Below, in pieces: positions 1 through 9,052 of a stretch of DNA of 23,857 nt. Numbering within the stretch: the stretch's first letter is position 1; each line of letters opens with the position of its first letter. A program made the translations under genes and the position numbers. The DNA comes from Bacteroidota bacterium (GTDB lineage Bacteria; Bacteroidota; Bacteroidia; Bacteroidales; F082): positions 1 through 23,857 of the forward strand of contig JADJXJ010000002.1 in NCBI GenBank assembly GCA_016715945.1, read 5' to 3'. The notes under the pieces are model-generated. The model did not search any database. It was not told the origin of the DNA and worked only from the letters and a program-made list of their open reading frames with translations.

Positions 1-387
1 GATCGACCTATCTCTTCGTAGCTGTAGCCTTCGTAATCGCGCAGCAGCACAAGCGATTGCTGCTGCTGGAGGGCAGGTGGCCAGGGCCTGGCTGAGGCAC
101 CTCCTGCCAGGTCCTTACGACGTTCGCAAGCAACTCCGGCCTGTTGCAGCGGCATATTGGCCCTGCGACGTTCTTCGCGCCTGATCAGGTCGATCATGGT
201 GTTGTAGGCTGTGGTAAAAGATAAGACTTGGCTTTGCTGAACTCGATATCGTCCACTTTGAGCCACACCTGGCTTAGGTATCCTGCACCACATCGCGGGC
301 TTGTTCGGCATCCCGAGATTTTCCAGGACAAATCATAGATGTTGTCGGCATAGCTGCACCGCTCAGATTGTATTTCCTTCCGGTCAT
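1..387 (-). CDS. ECF sigma factor, copy 1 (3' end cut by window)
   Basis: This is the first pass over the gene that is intact at 8346-8885. The start codon is at 385-387 and the C-terminal part lies outside the window. The text is error-rich here: around 70-140 several bases are inserted and part of the inter-domain linker is scrambled, and more indels follow near 225-400, so no long open frame survives. Because the other two passes agree with each other, I read this as poor sequence at a contig end, not a decayed gene. Confidence 0.8.
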
Positions 388-412
388 CCGATAATGTTTC
401 GATGCAATTACC

Positions 413-439
413 TAGACGCCTGTGCCTGTTAAAGTTACA
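413..439 (-). promoter_or_regulatory. ECF-type promoter of sigma operon, copy 1
   Basis: This is the same element as at 8908-8935 (TGTAAC and CGTCTA on the minus strand). One spacer base is missing here, which I take as a read error. Confidence 0.5.
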
Positions 440-460
440 GCAACGGCACCAAAATTCACA

Positions 461-526
461 TAAATAGGAAAACCCCTTGCAGGATTGCCGGACGACAGAT
501 AAACATCGACCGCCTTCGGATTTTCG
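461..526 (-). terminator. M16 terminator hairpin, copy 1 (degraded)
   Basis: This is the equivalent of the clear hairpin at 8957-9026. Several mismatches and lost bases here disrupt both the stem and the T-tract. It is listed for completeness. Confidence 0.35.
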
Positions 527-553
527 GTGTGTTACGAGAAGAAACTTAATGTT

Positions 554-3346
554 TTATTCCCCGCATGTTCTCCGGATAAAGGGTAACGCGCAGGTAGTGT
601 CAGGTTTGGAAAAAATATCTGATTGAAATTCGCGGATTTCGGCTATGCTCACCGATTCTGCAAACCTGAATTCGTCGGAAGTCTGTCGGGGGGTGTTGTT
701 GAAGAAGGAAATCGAGGTAGCTGCTGGTGGTTGTTTTGTTTTTTCGTTGGTTTCCGCGTTCGCGGATTGCGGTTTCTTTCACGCCTTGGCAAGGTCTTCG
801 GGCGTGGGGCCATGCTCATGATCTGGCGCATCTGTCCGGACACCACGGAGGAGAGGTATCCACCAGTGATGGATTGTTACCCCAGCCTACGCTGATGGTC
901 AGGTGGAGCTGGCGGCCTGTTTGCGTTGCCGCGGGCGCTGACGCCATACACCCCACCCAGTTCTTCGCGCATGTTTTCGCGCAGCTTGATGTTGTAGGCC
1001 CTGCTGTTGCCAGGTTCATCAGCCAGGCGGTTGCGGTCGTTCCAGTCGAACGGACTGTTGAAGTTGACAGCCACCTGGCTTTGGTTCTCAGTGCCTGCAA
1101 ACACTTTGGCATCAATAGTTTGCGGCGGAAACGCATGCCATGGTCTTTCCATTGCAATTGCAGGCGGCCGGCCGGCAAAGCATTGAGGTAGGCGGCCAGC
1201 ATGGGCAACTGCGCCTCGCTGATGTTGCCCACCACAATCACGGTGAGGCCATTGGCATCGGTGAACATTTTGTCGTACCAAGGAATAAACCACTTCCGGC
1301 CTGAGGTTTTCCATCTGGCTGGCATCGGGCACAGCAAATGCGCGGGGTGGTTGTTGGCGAGCAGTCTGGTGAGGGTGTCGCTGGAACACCACTCGGGGTT
1401 GGCGCGCACAAACCGCATCTGACTCATCAGCTGCGAGCGCAGGGCTTCAAATGCATCAGCATCGCGGCGGGCACCCTGCGTATGCAGATACAGCAGCTGG
1501 AGCAGGGTTTCGAAGTCTTTCGGACTGGCGTTGCCACGGAATCCATGGCGGAACTCTTCGGCAAAGGCTGCAGGTTAAGCTGTTGTCCGGCCAGCTTCTT
1601 CTGCAGGTCAACGGCGCTGAATTCGCCTATGCCGCTGCCCTGGATCATGCGGGGCATCACGCATGCCGCAAACACAGCCTCATCCGAGCCAGCGAGATGC
1701 CGCCGGGCAGAAAGGCATTGATCAGGATTTCGTCGTTTTTAAAGTCGGTGGGCTTTTACAACAAGCCTGATGTTGTTGTTCAGCACATATTCGCGCACCT
1801 GGCCTTTGTCTTCAGCCTGCGGCATAACCGCCAGAGGCTCAGGCTTGTTACTCATCAGAGGCGCATCGGTAAATGTATCTTCATAAGGTTCCACCCCGAG
1901 CTTCCTGGCCTCCTGGATGAGTTCCAATACGCGTGTTTCGTCGGGCACCGGGAGATCGTCGCTGGGGTGCGGTGAGCACGGCCACCATGTTATGTTCGGT
2001 AATCCATGCCGGGGCAAGGGCGTTCATATCCTGCAGGGTGATTGTAGGCGGCAATTCGCGGATCATCTGGAGTTCGAGCTCAGGTCCAGGCACCGGCGAC
2101 CGCTGGAGGAAGTGTGCGGTGGCTAGGCCAGACCAGCGATGCCGAGTTGGTTTTGTCGCGCTCGCGGAAGCGGCGTTCGGCCGAGGCGGAGTTCGGTTTT
2201 CTGACGTTTCGAGTTCGCCGGGGTAAATCCATGGCGACGCACCCGCTCGTTTTCCATCACCAGGCGCGTGATGGCATCTTCGATGCGGTTTTCCTTGATG
2301 GCCGCAAACGAGGTGGGGTGCGTTGATGGCCCGCCCAGAAAGCCCCCGTAAAACGATGAAGCGGTGATAAAGGAGATTCGGGTTTCTGGTTGAGTTCGGC
2401 AAAGCGGGCAGCCATCATGCTGCTGTAGAGGCGCTGCATCAGCACTTCGCGGTAATCGGCCCAGGTGTGCACAGTTTTGCGGGGATGCTTGTACATCAGC
2501 CTGAAAACGCTGCTGGTAGCCTCGGGATCGGGTGGCCATCGCTACCAGGGGTTCGATGTTGTCCGGCACCCCGAACACCGTGCGTTCGCGTTGCCTTTTG
2601 GGGTTTTTGAGGTGGCCAAAGTGTTTTTTGATTTTGGCTTCTGCGTAGGCCGGATCAATGTCGCCCACCACGACCACGGCCTGAAGGTTCGGACGGTACC
2701 AGTCGCGGTAGAAACGCCTCAGGGTTTCGTGGCTGGCTGTGTCGATCACTCCCAGTGTACCGATCGGAAGGCGGTCGGCATATCGTGAGCCGTTGAAGAT
2801 GACCGGGAAGTATTTTTTCCGCATGCGGTCTTCGGCACCCAGGCCCAGGCGCCACTCTTCGCGAATCACACCACGCTCTTTGTCGATCTCCTCCCCTTCC
2901 ATGGCTACCCAGGCTGCCCATTCTTCGAGCACCATAAAGGCCGAATCAACCAGCCCTGGCCGGTCGGTAGGCATCTGAAGCATGTAAACCGTTTCGTCGA
3001 AACTGGTATAGGCATTCAGGTCGGGGCCGAAACGTACACCCGAACGCTCCAGGAAGTTGACCAACGCATTCTTACTGAAACGCCTGGTGCCATTGAACGC
3101 CATGTGCTCCACAAAATGCGCCAGTCCCTGCTGGTCATCGTCTTCCAGAATCGAGCCGGCATTCACAGCCAGCCGGAGCTCCACCTACCGGGAGGTGTGG
3201 TATTGCGCTGTATGTAATAGGTGAGTCCGTTTTGAGCTGACCTGTTTTCACGTTCGGGTCGAGCTGAACGGGCTTTTGCAACAAAGGCTGCGACACAGCC
3301 GTTGCAATCAGCAACAAACTGAAAAGCGAAAGGAGGATTTTTTCAT
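554..3346 (-). CDS. M16 zinc metalloprotease, copy 1 (frameshifted text)
   Basis: This is the first pass of the gene described at 9053-11859. The start (3344-3346) and the TAA stop (554-556) are present. The N-terminal part with the HFVEH zinc motif reads cleanly; the first third extends in frame through the GTLGVIDTAS stretch, where copies 2 and 3 have indels. Many private indels break the frame further down, especially below about 2,300. The span is 2793 nt against an expected 2805. The gene is inferred to be intact in the organism. Confidence 0.85.
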
Positions 3347-3394
3347 GGTGCAGGATTGAATATTCATTGGTTGAAAGTGCAATAACTAAGCAGT

Positions 3395-3436
3395 AAAAAC
3401 ACCTGAAATCAAGTTGAGGTTCAAAATCTTTCAGGT
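3395..3436 (-). terminator. Terminator after DUF1801 gene, copy 1
   Basis: On the minus strand an 8-bp perfect stem (ACCTGAAA / TTTCAGGT) is followed by a run of five T, just downstream of the DUF1801 stop at 3442. Confidence 0.65.
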
Positions 3437-3441
3437 TTCAG

Positions 3442-3783
3442 TCAGCGATCAATTCCGGCAGCCCGCCGGAGCCACAGGCTGAGGGAAATCCGCCAGCTCA
3501 TCCGGGCTTTTATTTTCACATGGCATAAAAGCTTTGCCGGTGCCCTGGAGCTGTTGCCGGGCATCGGTGAGCTTCGATCTGTCGAGAAAAGCCCAGGGTG
3601 ATTCCTTTTTCCTGTTTTGAAATAAGCAAAGTCTTTTCCGCAGGCAAAAACAGGCTGGCTCCATTTGAAACTCACGCTGGCCTCGGTATTTCCGGTCAAT
3701 CAAATCAATCAGTTGTTTCATGATTTGCTGTTGCTGCTCAGGGGCCTGCGCGATGTAATCGAGAACTTCCTCAGAATCTTCAT
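3442..3783 (-). CDS. DUF1801 domain protein, copy 1 (frameshifted text)
   Basis: This is the first pass of the gene intact at 11955-12302. Here it spans 342 nt instead of 348, with missing bases in several short homopolymers (for example the GG near 3773 and the A/T runs near 3600-3620). Its frame is broken in several places not shared by the other copies. Confidence 0.8.
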
Positions 3784-3810
3784 TGGTGTCGGAATATTTT
3801 TGATGAGAAA

Positions 3811-5635
3811 CTAAGCCTCCGGCTCCAGCTCGAGGTCGAAGCTCAGCTGTGTGAGGAAGGGATAGTCTTCTTTCATTTTTCAAATTTTTCCCTGTCGGTA
3901 AAGGGCTGTGGCGGGCTTACAGGCGTATCGGTAACTTCGGGCACCAGCTAAACTGGTTGTTGTTGAGGCGATCGAAGAAGGTATTCCTGCAAAGCGTTCC
4001 AGTTGAGTTTGTCCGAAATGGTGTATTTGCTGTTTACTTTCACCCTTACTGTCCAATCCTCACCAAGTTCGGGCTTGGAGTCCGCTGACGGCATTCGTAA
4101 AAGCCTGCGAAACAGAGGAATAATAATCGCAAAAAGCTTTTCCAGGCATTTGTCAGGTCGTCCTGGGTGAAAGGGGCATTGCGAATGGGTTGCTCTGCTT
4201 TTGGTTCACCGACTGGCTGGCAGGCCTGGAAATGGACATGGTACGAATGCCCGAGGGGATGGATGGCTTGGGTTCGTTGACTGTGCGTGTGGCAGTGGCC
4301 GACTGGTAGCCGCTGGTGGAACCTGATTCAGGTTTGGGCGGAGCTACGGACGGAGCGGCAGGCGATGGGGCCGAAGCAGCGGGAGGAATCACCGGGGTGG
4401 CGGCCTGAGCGGAGGCCGGACCTGATTGTGCAGCGGTCTCCGGTTTTTTTGTTGTTGCAGTCTGGGGCGAGGGCGCAGGTCGCGGGCTGGGCGGAGTCTG
4501 TTGTACGGGAATACTTATGTTTGCGGTGGTACAACGTTTTCTCTGCCTGCCGCTGAGGCCATTCTGAGCAGCGAGAGCTCGACCAGCAGGCGTTTGTTGG
4601 AACTCTTGCTATAGTTTACATCGCACTCGTTGCTGATTTCCAGGGCATTGAGCAGAAACTTCGGATCACATCCTGCGGCTTGCTGCCGGTAACGTTCGCG
4701 CAAGGTTTCCGACACCTCGAGCAAGGCAGCCGTTTCGGGCCCGCGAGGCCACCAGCAGGTTGCGCATATGCGATGCCAGTCCGTTCATAAAGTGCTGGGG
4801 ATCGAAGCCATTGAAAATGACCTCGTTGAGCATCAGCAGAATGCCGCTTACCTCTGCCCGAAGCAGGTAATCCACCATACGGAAATAGTACTCAAAGTCG
4901 AGCACGTTCAGGTTGCTGATCACATCGTGGTAGGTGATGTTGCGACCAGAGAAGCTCACCATCTGGTCGAAAATGGAGGGCATCACGCAGGGCGCCATCG
5001 GCTTTGAGGGTAATGATGTTGCGCGCATCCTCGTCGATGTTTACACCCTCTTTTTCAGCCACATATGCCAGATGCCGAGAGATGTCGTCCACGGTGATGC
5101 GCTTGAAGTCGTAGATCTGACAGCGCGAGAGGATGGTGGAATAATCTTGTGTTTTTCGGTGGTGGCCAGGATGAATTTGGCATATGAGGGCGGTTCTTCC
5201 AGGGTTTTAAGAAACGCATTGAAGGCGGCCTGGGTGAGCATGTGCACCTCGTCGATGATGTAAATCTTGTATTTGCCCACCTGCGGGGGAATGCGCACCT
5301 GCTCCACAAGGGGTGCGAATGTCGTCCACCAAATTGTTCGATGCAGCATCGAGCTCATGGATATTGAACGAAGCCGACTGGCGGAACGAGATGCACGATT
5401 CGCACTGGTCGCAGGGCTCCTGGTTGGGCGTGGGGTTGAGACAGTTGATGGTTTTAGCCAGGATGCGGGCGCAGGTTGTCTTGCCCACACCCCTTGGCCC
5501 CGTGAACAAAATGCCTGGGCTAAGGTATTGTTACGAATGGCATTTTTCAGGGTAGAGGGTGATCGAAGCCTGCCCCACAACCATGTCGAAAGTGGCAGGC
5601 CGGTATTTTCGCGCAGAAACAATGTATTGATCCAT
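3811..5635 (-). CDS. dnaX: DNA polymerase III gamma/tau subunit, copy 1 (frameshifted text)
   Basis: This is the first pass of the gene described at 12330-14154. The start is at 5633-5635. Private indels break the ATPase domain at several points, including an extra base near 5310. This copy is nevertheless the only one with the full A5 run near codon 30 (TLKNAIRNN), which both other copies shorten by one base. It shares with them the one-base deficit just before the last 21 codons. The in-frame A7 run lies at 4444-4450. Confidence 0.88.
4444..4450 (-). promoter_or_regulatory. dnaX A7 slippery run, copy 1
   Basis: Seven consecutive A on the coding strand in the dnaX linker, the same length in all three passes. 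The full description is given at 12962-12968. Confidence 0.4.
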
Positions 5636-5779
5636 CAGGCTAAGCTTAAAGCGGACGGTAAAAGTAGTAAAATGCCCCTTGGTTGCGGCCGTCGCAGCAA
5701 CAAAATACCTATTTCGGGCTGCAATTCAACAGCTTGCAAACTGATGCCACACAGCTGACTTCCTCACAACCAATTTGCT

Positions 5780-5787
5780 TACCTTTG
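5780..5787 (+). promoter_or_regulatory. Bacteroidota -7 box (TACCTTTG), copy 1
   Basis: An exact match to the TAnnTTTG -7 consensus of Bacteroidota housekeeping promoters, six bases before the ATG of the deacetylase-like gene at 5794. No convincing -33 TTG is visible. Confidence 0.35.
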
Positions 5788-5793
5788 GGCTCC

Positions 5794-6148
5794 ATGACAG
5801 AGCTGATTGTCCATGTGCCGCGCATCACCCAAAGGCTGATCTACGCCTTCGATCTTGTGCTTGGCAGGCTGCTCGGATTGAAGCACAACCTGGTGACCGA
5901 TGCGGGCATTGCGGAACAAAGCGCTCAGCCGGTGCTGGTTTACGGCGATAAGCCACTGGGCAACCACCTCTTTCAGAAAGCGGCTCCTTTGCTTTTCAGC
6001 AGGGAGATTCACATGCAGGACCTGCAACCATTTGCGCTTGAGGATGTTAAGGGGTATTTCCGTGTTTCACCCCGGCTCGGCCCCTGCCCTTTCGACCCCT
6101 TTGCAGCCGCATTTTTATATCGTAAGCCGTTTTGAAGAATACCTGCCC
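5794..6148 (+). CDS. Polysaccharide deacetylase-family N-terminus, truncated at joint, copy 1
   Basis: This is the first pass of the fragment described at 14314-14727. It reads cleanly from MTELIVHVP through LEDVKG, then a missing base near 6060 and further indels break the frame, although the PFDPFAAAF and EEYLP stretches are recognisable. The related sequence ends at about 6148, at the array joint. Confidence 0.7.
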
Positions 6149-6162
6149 CTGACCGCCATAAC
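6149..6162. other. Array joint (unit end to unit start), occurrence 1
   Basis: The deacetylase-like reading ends just after EEYLP, and the T9SS-protein gene ends (TGA at 6163-6165) only 14 bases later on the opposite strand. A gene cut in mid-domain directly against the complete end of another gene is what the novel joint of a tandem or circular unit should look like. Confidence 0.65.
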
Positions 6163-7189
6163 TCACCTGTTTTTTATGAATCGAAACGCCGGAAAACCAT
6201 CAGTGTGAATAATCAACAAACCGGGGGCAAACCGGCAACCGGAATCCGGCCGGCATCCACAAGCCCTGCGCCAAGCAACCTGCCCATGCCATCGAAAATG
6301 CGATAAGGCCTCTGATCACATAGTGCATCGCCATCTTGCATGAGATACACCGCATCACCCTTGTCTACAAGCCGTATGCCTGAAACAAGCTTTCCGCCGA
6401 TCCCTGTTGTACAGTAAATCACCTCAAGTGGCACCCCAAGCCATTGGATATAATCCGGACAGACCTCAGGGGCTGCGCTGACGCTGTACGAACCGTCCTG
6501 AGTCACTTTGAGCACATTCGAAACTGCTCCGGGAATGGGCTGCCCGTTGCGATACCAGGTGATATTGGTGTTGTAGGGCATTCCCAGCTCGAAGCTCAGG
6601 CTATCGCCAGGGCACCAGACAATCTCGCCTTCGGGGCCAATGGAAAACGTGCCATCGATGATGACAAAGGGGGCAAAAAACATACCCGTCCACAAAAAAC
6701 TCCGGCGAGGTAGCGGTTTGTCCGCCCTGCGTCACAGTGACCGACACATAGGAGGCAGCAAAATTGTGGTAATCCATCACCAGTTGCTGAAACACCTGCC
6801 CGGGCAAGGACTGTGTCTGAGAACTGCCTAAATATCGCCGGTGCCACTGATACGTGTCGAAAACCTGTGTACTTACCACACCCGTGCCCTCAGGACACAG
6901 CATATTTTCGCCGGTCACTGTGGGATTGAGCGTTTGCGCATTTGCCGAAGTACCAAGGTCGATCACGGTAACCACATTGGTGTTTTTTTGTACTGGGGCA
7001 TAAAAGGTGTGAGGTCAACAGGCCTTGGCTGCGCCATATTGCCTTCTTTCACAGGCTCAATGCCGACCATCATTTTCTGCACTGCCTTGTGCTCCGGAAA
7101 GGGCTGTTTAAAGGTGTAGGCTTTCTGGGCAAGCAAGGCTCCACCTGTCAAAAGCACAAAGGCTGAAAGGAGTAGAGATTTTTCATCAT
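6163..7189 (-). CDS. Exported Ig-like protein with T9SS sorting tail (unit 2 copy)
   Basis: This is the same gene as at 14682-15707, where the long frame is intact. In this pass the signal-peptide region reads well (SLLLSAFVLLTGGALLAQ) because the two bases missing in the other pass are present, though one A of the leading A-run is lost. Private indels break the frame near 6970-6990 (T-run of seven), near 6670-6690 and near 6222 (CCC reduced to CC), so the tail is lost from the literal translation. Combining the two passes gives one uninterrupted protein of about 343 residues. Confidence 0.8.
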
Positions 7190-7316
7190 ACAACGGATTT
7201 TGGGTTAATAATTCGGGTTTCAAATTAGCTACGGGCAAAAAGTAAAAGAAATTTTCCGGAAAGTTAATCCGTTTTCAACACTTATTTGACCAAAAAAATT
7301 ACCTGAGAGGCGTCCT

Positions 7317-8395
7317 TTATGGGACTGTTCTGCGAATTGCCATCCTGTCGGATTCGATCATCAAGGCCTGCAACTGCCCTGACTCGTATTCCTTCACAAG
7401 AGCTACATTATTGTCAGTGAGCGTATTGTACACACCTATCCCGATTGCAAGCAGGTTGTCCGGCCGGATTTGCTCAGGCAGCTGCACCTTGTTGATTGCA
7501 CGACCGAGTCCAGAGATAAGATTACTGAACCTTGACCGGTGGAAACACTTCCCATCTGAGGCTCACTTTCGAACAACATGGCGATCATCAGGCGTGTTTC
7601 GAGGTCGTCGGTAATGCGCAACGGCTGTACTCCACGGGCAAACTCAATGTTAACCGCCTGTTTTTTAGGCAATTCAGGAAGATACTCCCTGAATTGCCGT
7701 TCCTCATTCCCGGCAGGAATCCGGCTTCTGCATACCGGATCACATTAGTTTTCTCAACTTGTGATTGCAATGGGTTGCCAAAAGTTTCTCCGGCCTGAAC
7801 ATAGGCTGGCGTCGCAGGGCTGTCGTTTTCCGTGGGTAATTCAACAGCCGCCACAGCCTGCAGGGATTGCTTGTCCGTAGGCGTCCGGCCCATCCACCAC
7901 CACCCGAGGGTGAACATTAAGACAATACTTGCTGCTGCGCTTATATATCTGGCAGTGAGTAGCTTAACAACAACAGCTTTGCGCATCAGCTCGCTTTTTG
8001 CCGGCAAAGACAATCTTCTCATCCGGCCTGAGGTACACCATACCGGCCAGACGAAAATCATCCTCGAGAGAGGGATTGAGCGACAGGAATTTGGCAACTG
8101 CCTGCCGTTGGGATTCTGTCAGCTCGCCTTCGTGCCAGGCGGAAAACATTTCTCCGAAATTCGACTCGTCGATACCTTCGCAAGCGATGATCTCAGGTTT
8201 TTTCAGCGCCTCTTTTTGGTCAAATAGTACACGTTCGGCTTCAAGTTCCGGAAGCTCCCCGGTGAGCTCTTCCCAGCTGCCGAGCTCGGGATGCTGTTGG
8301 ATGAACCGCTGCAATGCAAGGGCGGTTTGCGCGTCGAGCCTGCCCTCAATGTAGTCGAGCAGCAAGGCCTCGTAATTTTCCAGCTTGATGCTCAT
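7317..8395 (-). CDS. Membrane anti-sigma factor (reference version)
   Basis: A protein of about 357 residues whose gene starts inside the end of the sigma gene, overlapping it by 50 bp, with a strong GGAGG site before its ATG. Residues 1-120 contain two similar helical segments (EGRLD...HPEL at ~17-38 and EGELT...NPSL at ~89-110), which looks like an internal duplication. One transmembrane helix follows at ~149-168, and a ~190-residue domain lies beyond it. Position next to an ECF sigma gene, the cytosolic acidic N-terminus and the single helix fit an anti-sigma factor that holds the sigma factor at the membrane and releases it on an envelope signal. No zinc-binding HxxxCxxC motif is visible. 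Frameshifts near 7995, 7710 and 7525 are absent from the other pass. The function is inferred from context and architecture; the partner domain is not a family I can name. Confidence 0.72.
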
Positions 8396-8885
8396 GGTTT
8401 TCCTCCAAAACGTAATCCAGACTTCTGATATAATTGCGCATGGCCTGGCGGGCGCGAAAGATATAGACTTTCACCTGCGACTCGCTCAGGCCTGTGATCT
8501 GACCTATCTCTTCGTAGCTGTAGCCTTCGTAATCGCGCAGCAGCACAAGCGATTGCTGCTGCTGGGGCAGGGTGGCCAGGGCCTGGCTGAGCACCTCCTG
8601 CAGGTCGCTGAACTGGTTGTAGGCAACTCCGGCCTGTTGCAGCGGCATATTGGCCCTGCGACGTTCTTCGCGCCTGATCAGGTCGATCATGGTGTTGTAG
8701 GCTGTGGTAAAAAGATAAGACTTGGCTTTGCTGAACTCGATATCGTCCACTTTGAGCCACACCTTGGCATAGGTATCCTGCACCACATCGCGGGCTTGTT
8801 CGGCATCCCGAAGATTTTTCAGGACAAATCTATAGATGTTGTCGGCATAAAGCTGCACCGCCTGATTGTATTCCTTCCGGGTCAT
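8346..8885 (-). CDS. ECF-type RNA polymerase sigma factor
   Basis: An intact 179-residue sigma-70 family protein of the short extracytoplasmic-function class, with only regions 2 and 4. Region 2 spans ~10-77, including VVQDTYAKVW and the DNA-melting segment SYLFTTAYNTMIDLIRREER. Region 4 spans ~103-155, with a helix-turn-helix (YSYEEIGQITGLSESQVKVYIFRAR) that would read the -35 element. Residues between ~82 and 100 form the linker. The last 16 codons overlap the anti-sigma gene, so the two are probably translationally coupled. A TGTAAC-N16-CGTCTA promoter 23 bases upstream suggests that it activates its own operon. Length and domain content are typical of the class; the subgroup and signal are unknown. 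Confidence 0.93.
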   Translation of the reverse strand: MTRKEYNQAVQLYADNIYRFVLKNLRDAEQARDVVQDTYAKVWLKVDDIEFSKAKSYLFTTAYNTMIDLIRREERRRANMPLQQAGVAYNQFSDLQEVLSQALATLPQQQQSLVLLRDYEGYSYEEIGQITGLSESQVKVYIFRARQAMRNYIRSLDYVLEENHEHQAGKLRGLAARLH

Positions 8886-8907
8886 CCGATGTTGTTCGAT
8901 GCAATTA

Positions 8908-8935
8908 TAGACGCCTGTGCCTGTTGAAAGTTACA
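8908..8935 (-). promoter_or_regulatory. ECF-type promoter (TGTAAC-N16-CGTCTA) of sigma operon
   Basis: On the minus strand TGTAAC (8930-8935) and CGTCTA (8908-8913) are separated by exactly 16 bases, ending 23 bases before the sigma start. This matches the general -35 'AAC' and -10 'CGTC' pattern of ECF-dependent promoters. It repeats unchanged at 17418-17445. The likely reading is an autoregulated promoter for sigma, anti-sigma and the exported protein. Confidence 0.65.
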
Positions 8936-8956
8936 GCAACGCACCAAAATTCACAT

Positions 8957-9026
8957 AAAAATACGGAAAACCCCTTGCAGGATTGCCGGACGACAGGTCA
9001 ACATCAATCGGCCAGGGATTTTCCGT
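8957..9026 (-). terminator. Rho-independent terminator of M16 gene
   Basis: The outer stem on the minus strand pairs ACGGAAAATCCCT with AGGGGTTTTCCGT (13 bp, one G-U pair). A smaller GCCG/CGGC stem lies inside it, and a five-T run follows. It sits 27 bases after the M16 stop and just before the sigma promoter, so it separates the two transcripts. Confidence 0.7.
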
Positions 9027-9052
9027 GTGGCTATGAGAAGAAACTTAATGTT

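Noticed and set aside
60..140. Possible divergent sigma-factor allele at the window start
   Set aside because: Differences are mostly insertions, deletions and scrambled short stretches, and they fade by ~600, as expected at a poorly covered contig end. They lack the clean substitution pattern seen at 16718-16878.
7190..7316. Terminator between anti-sigma and exported-protein genes
   Set aside because: A T-run follows the anti-sigma stop, but I found no stem of useful length before it.
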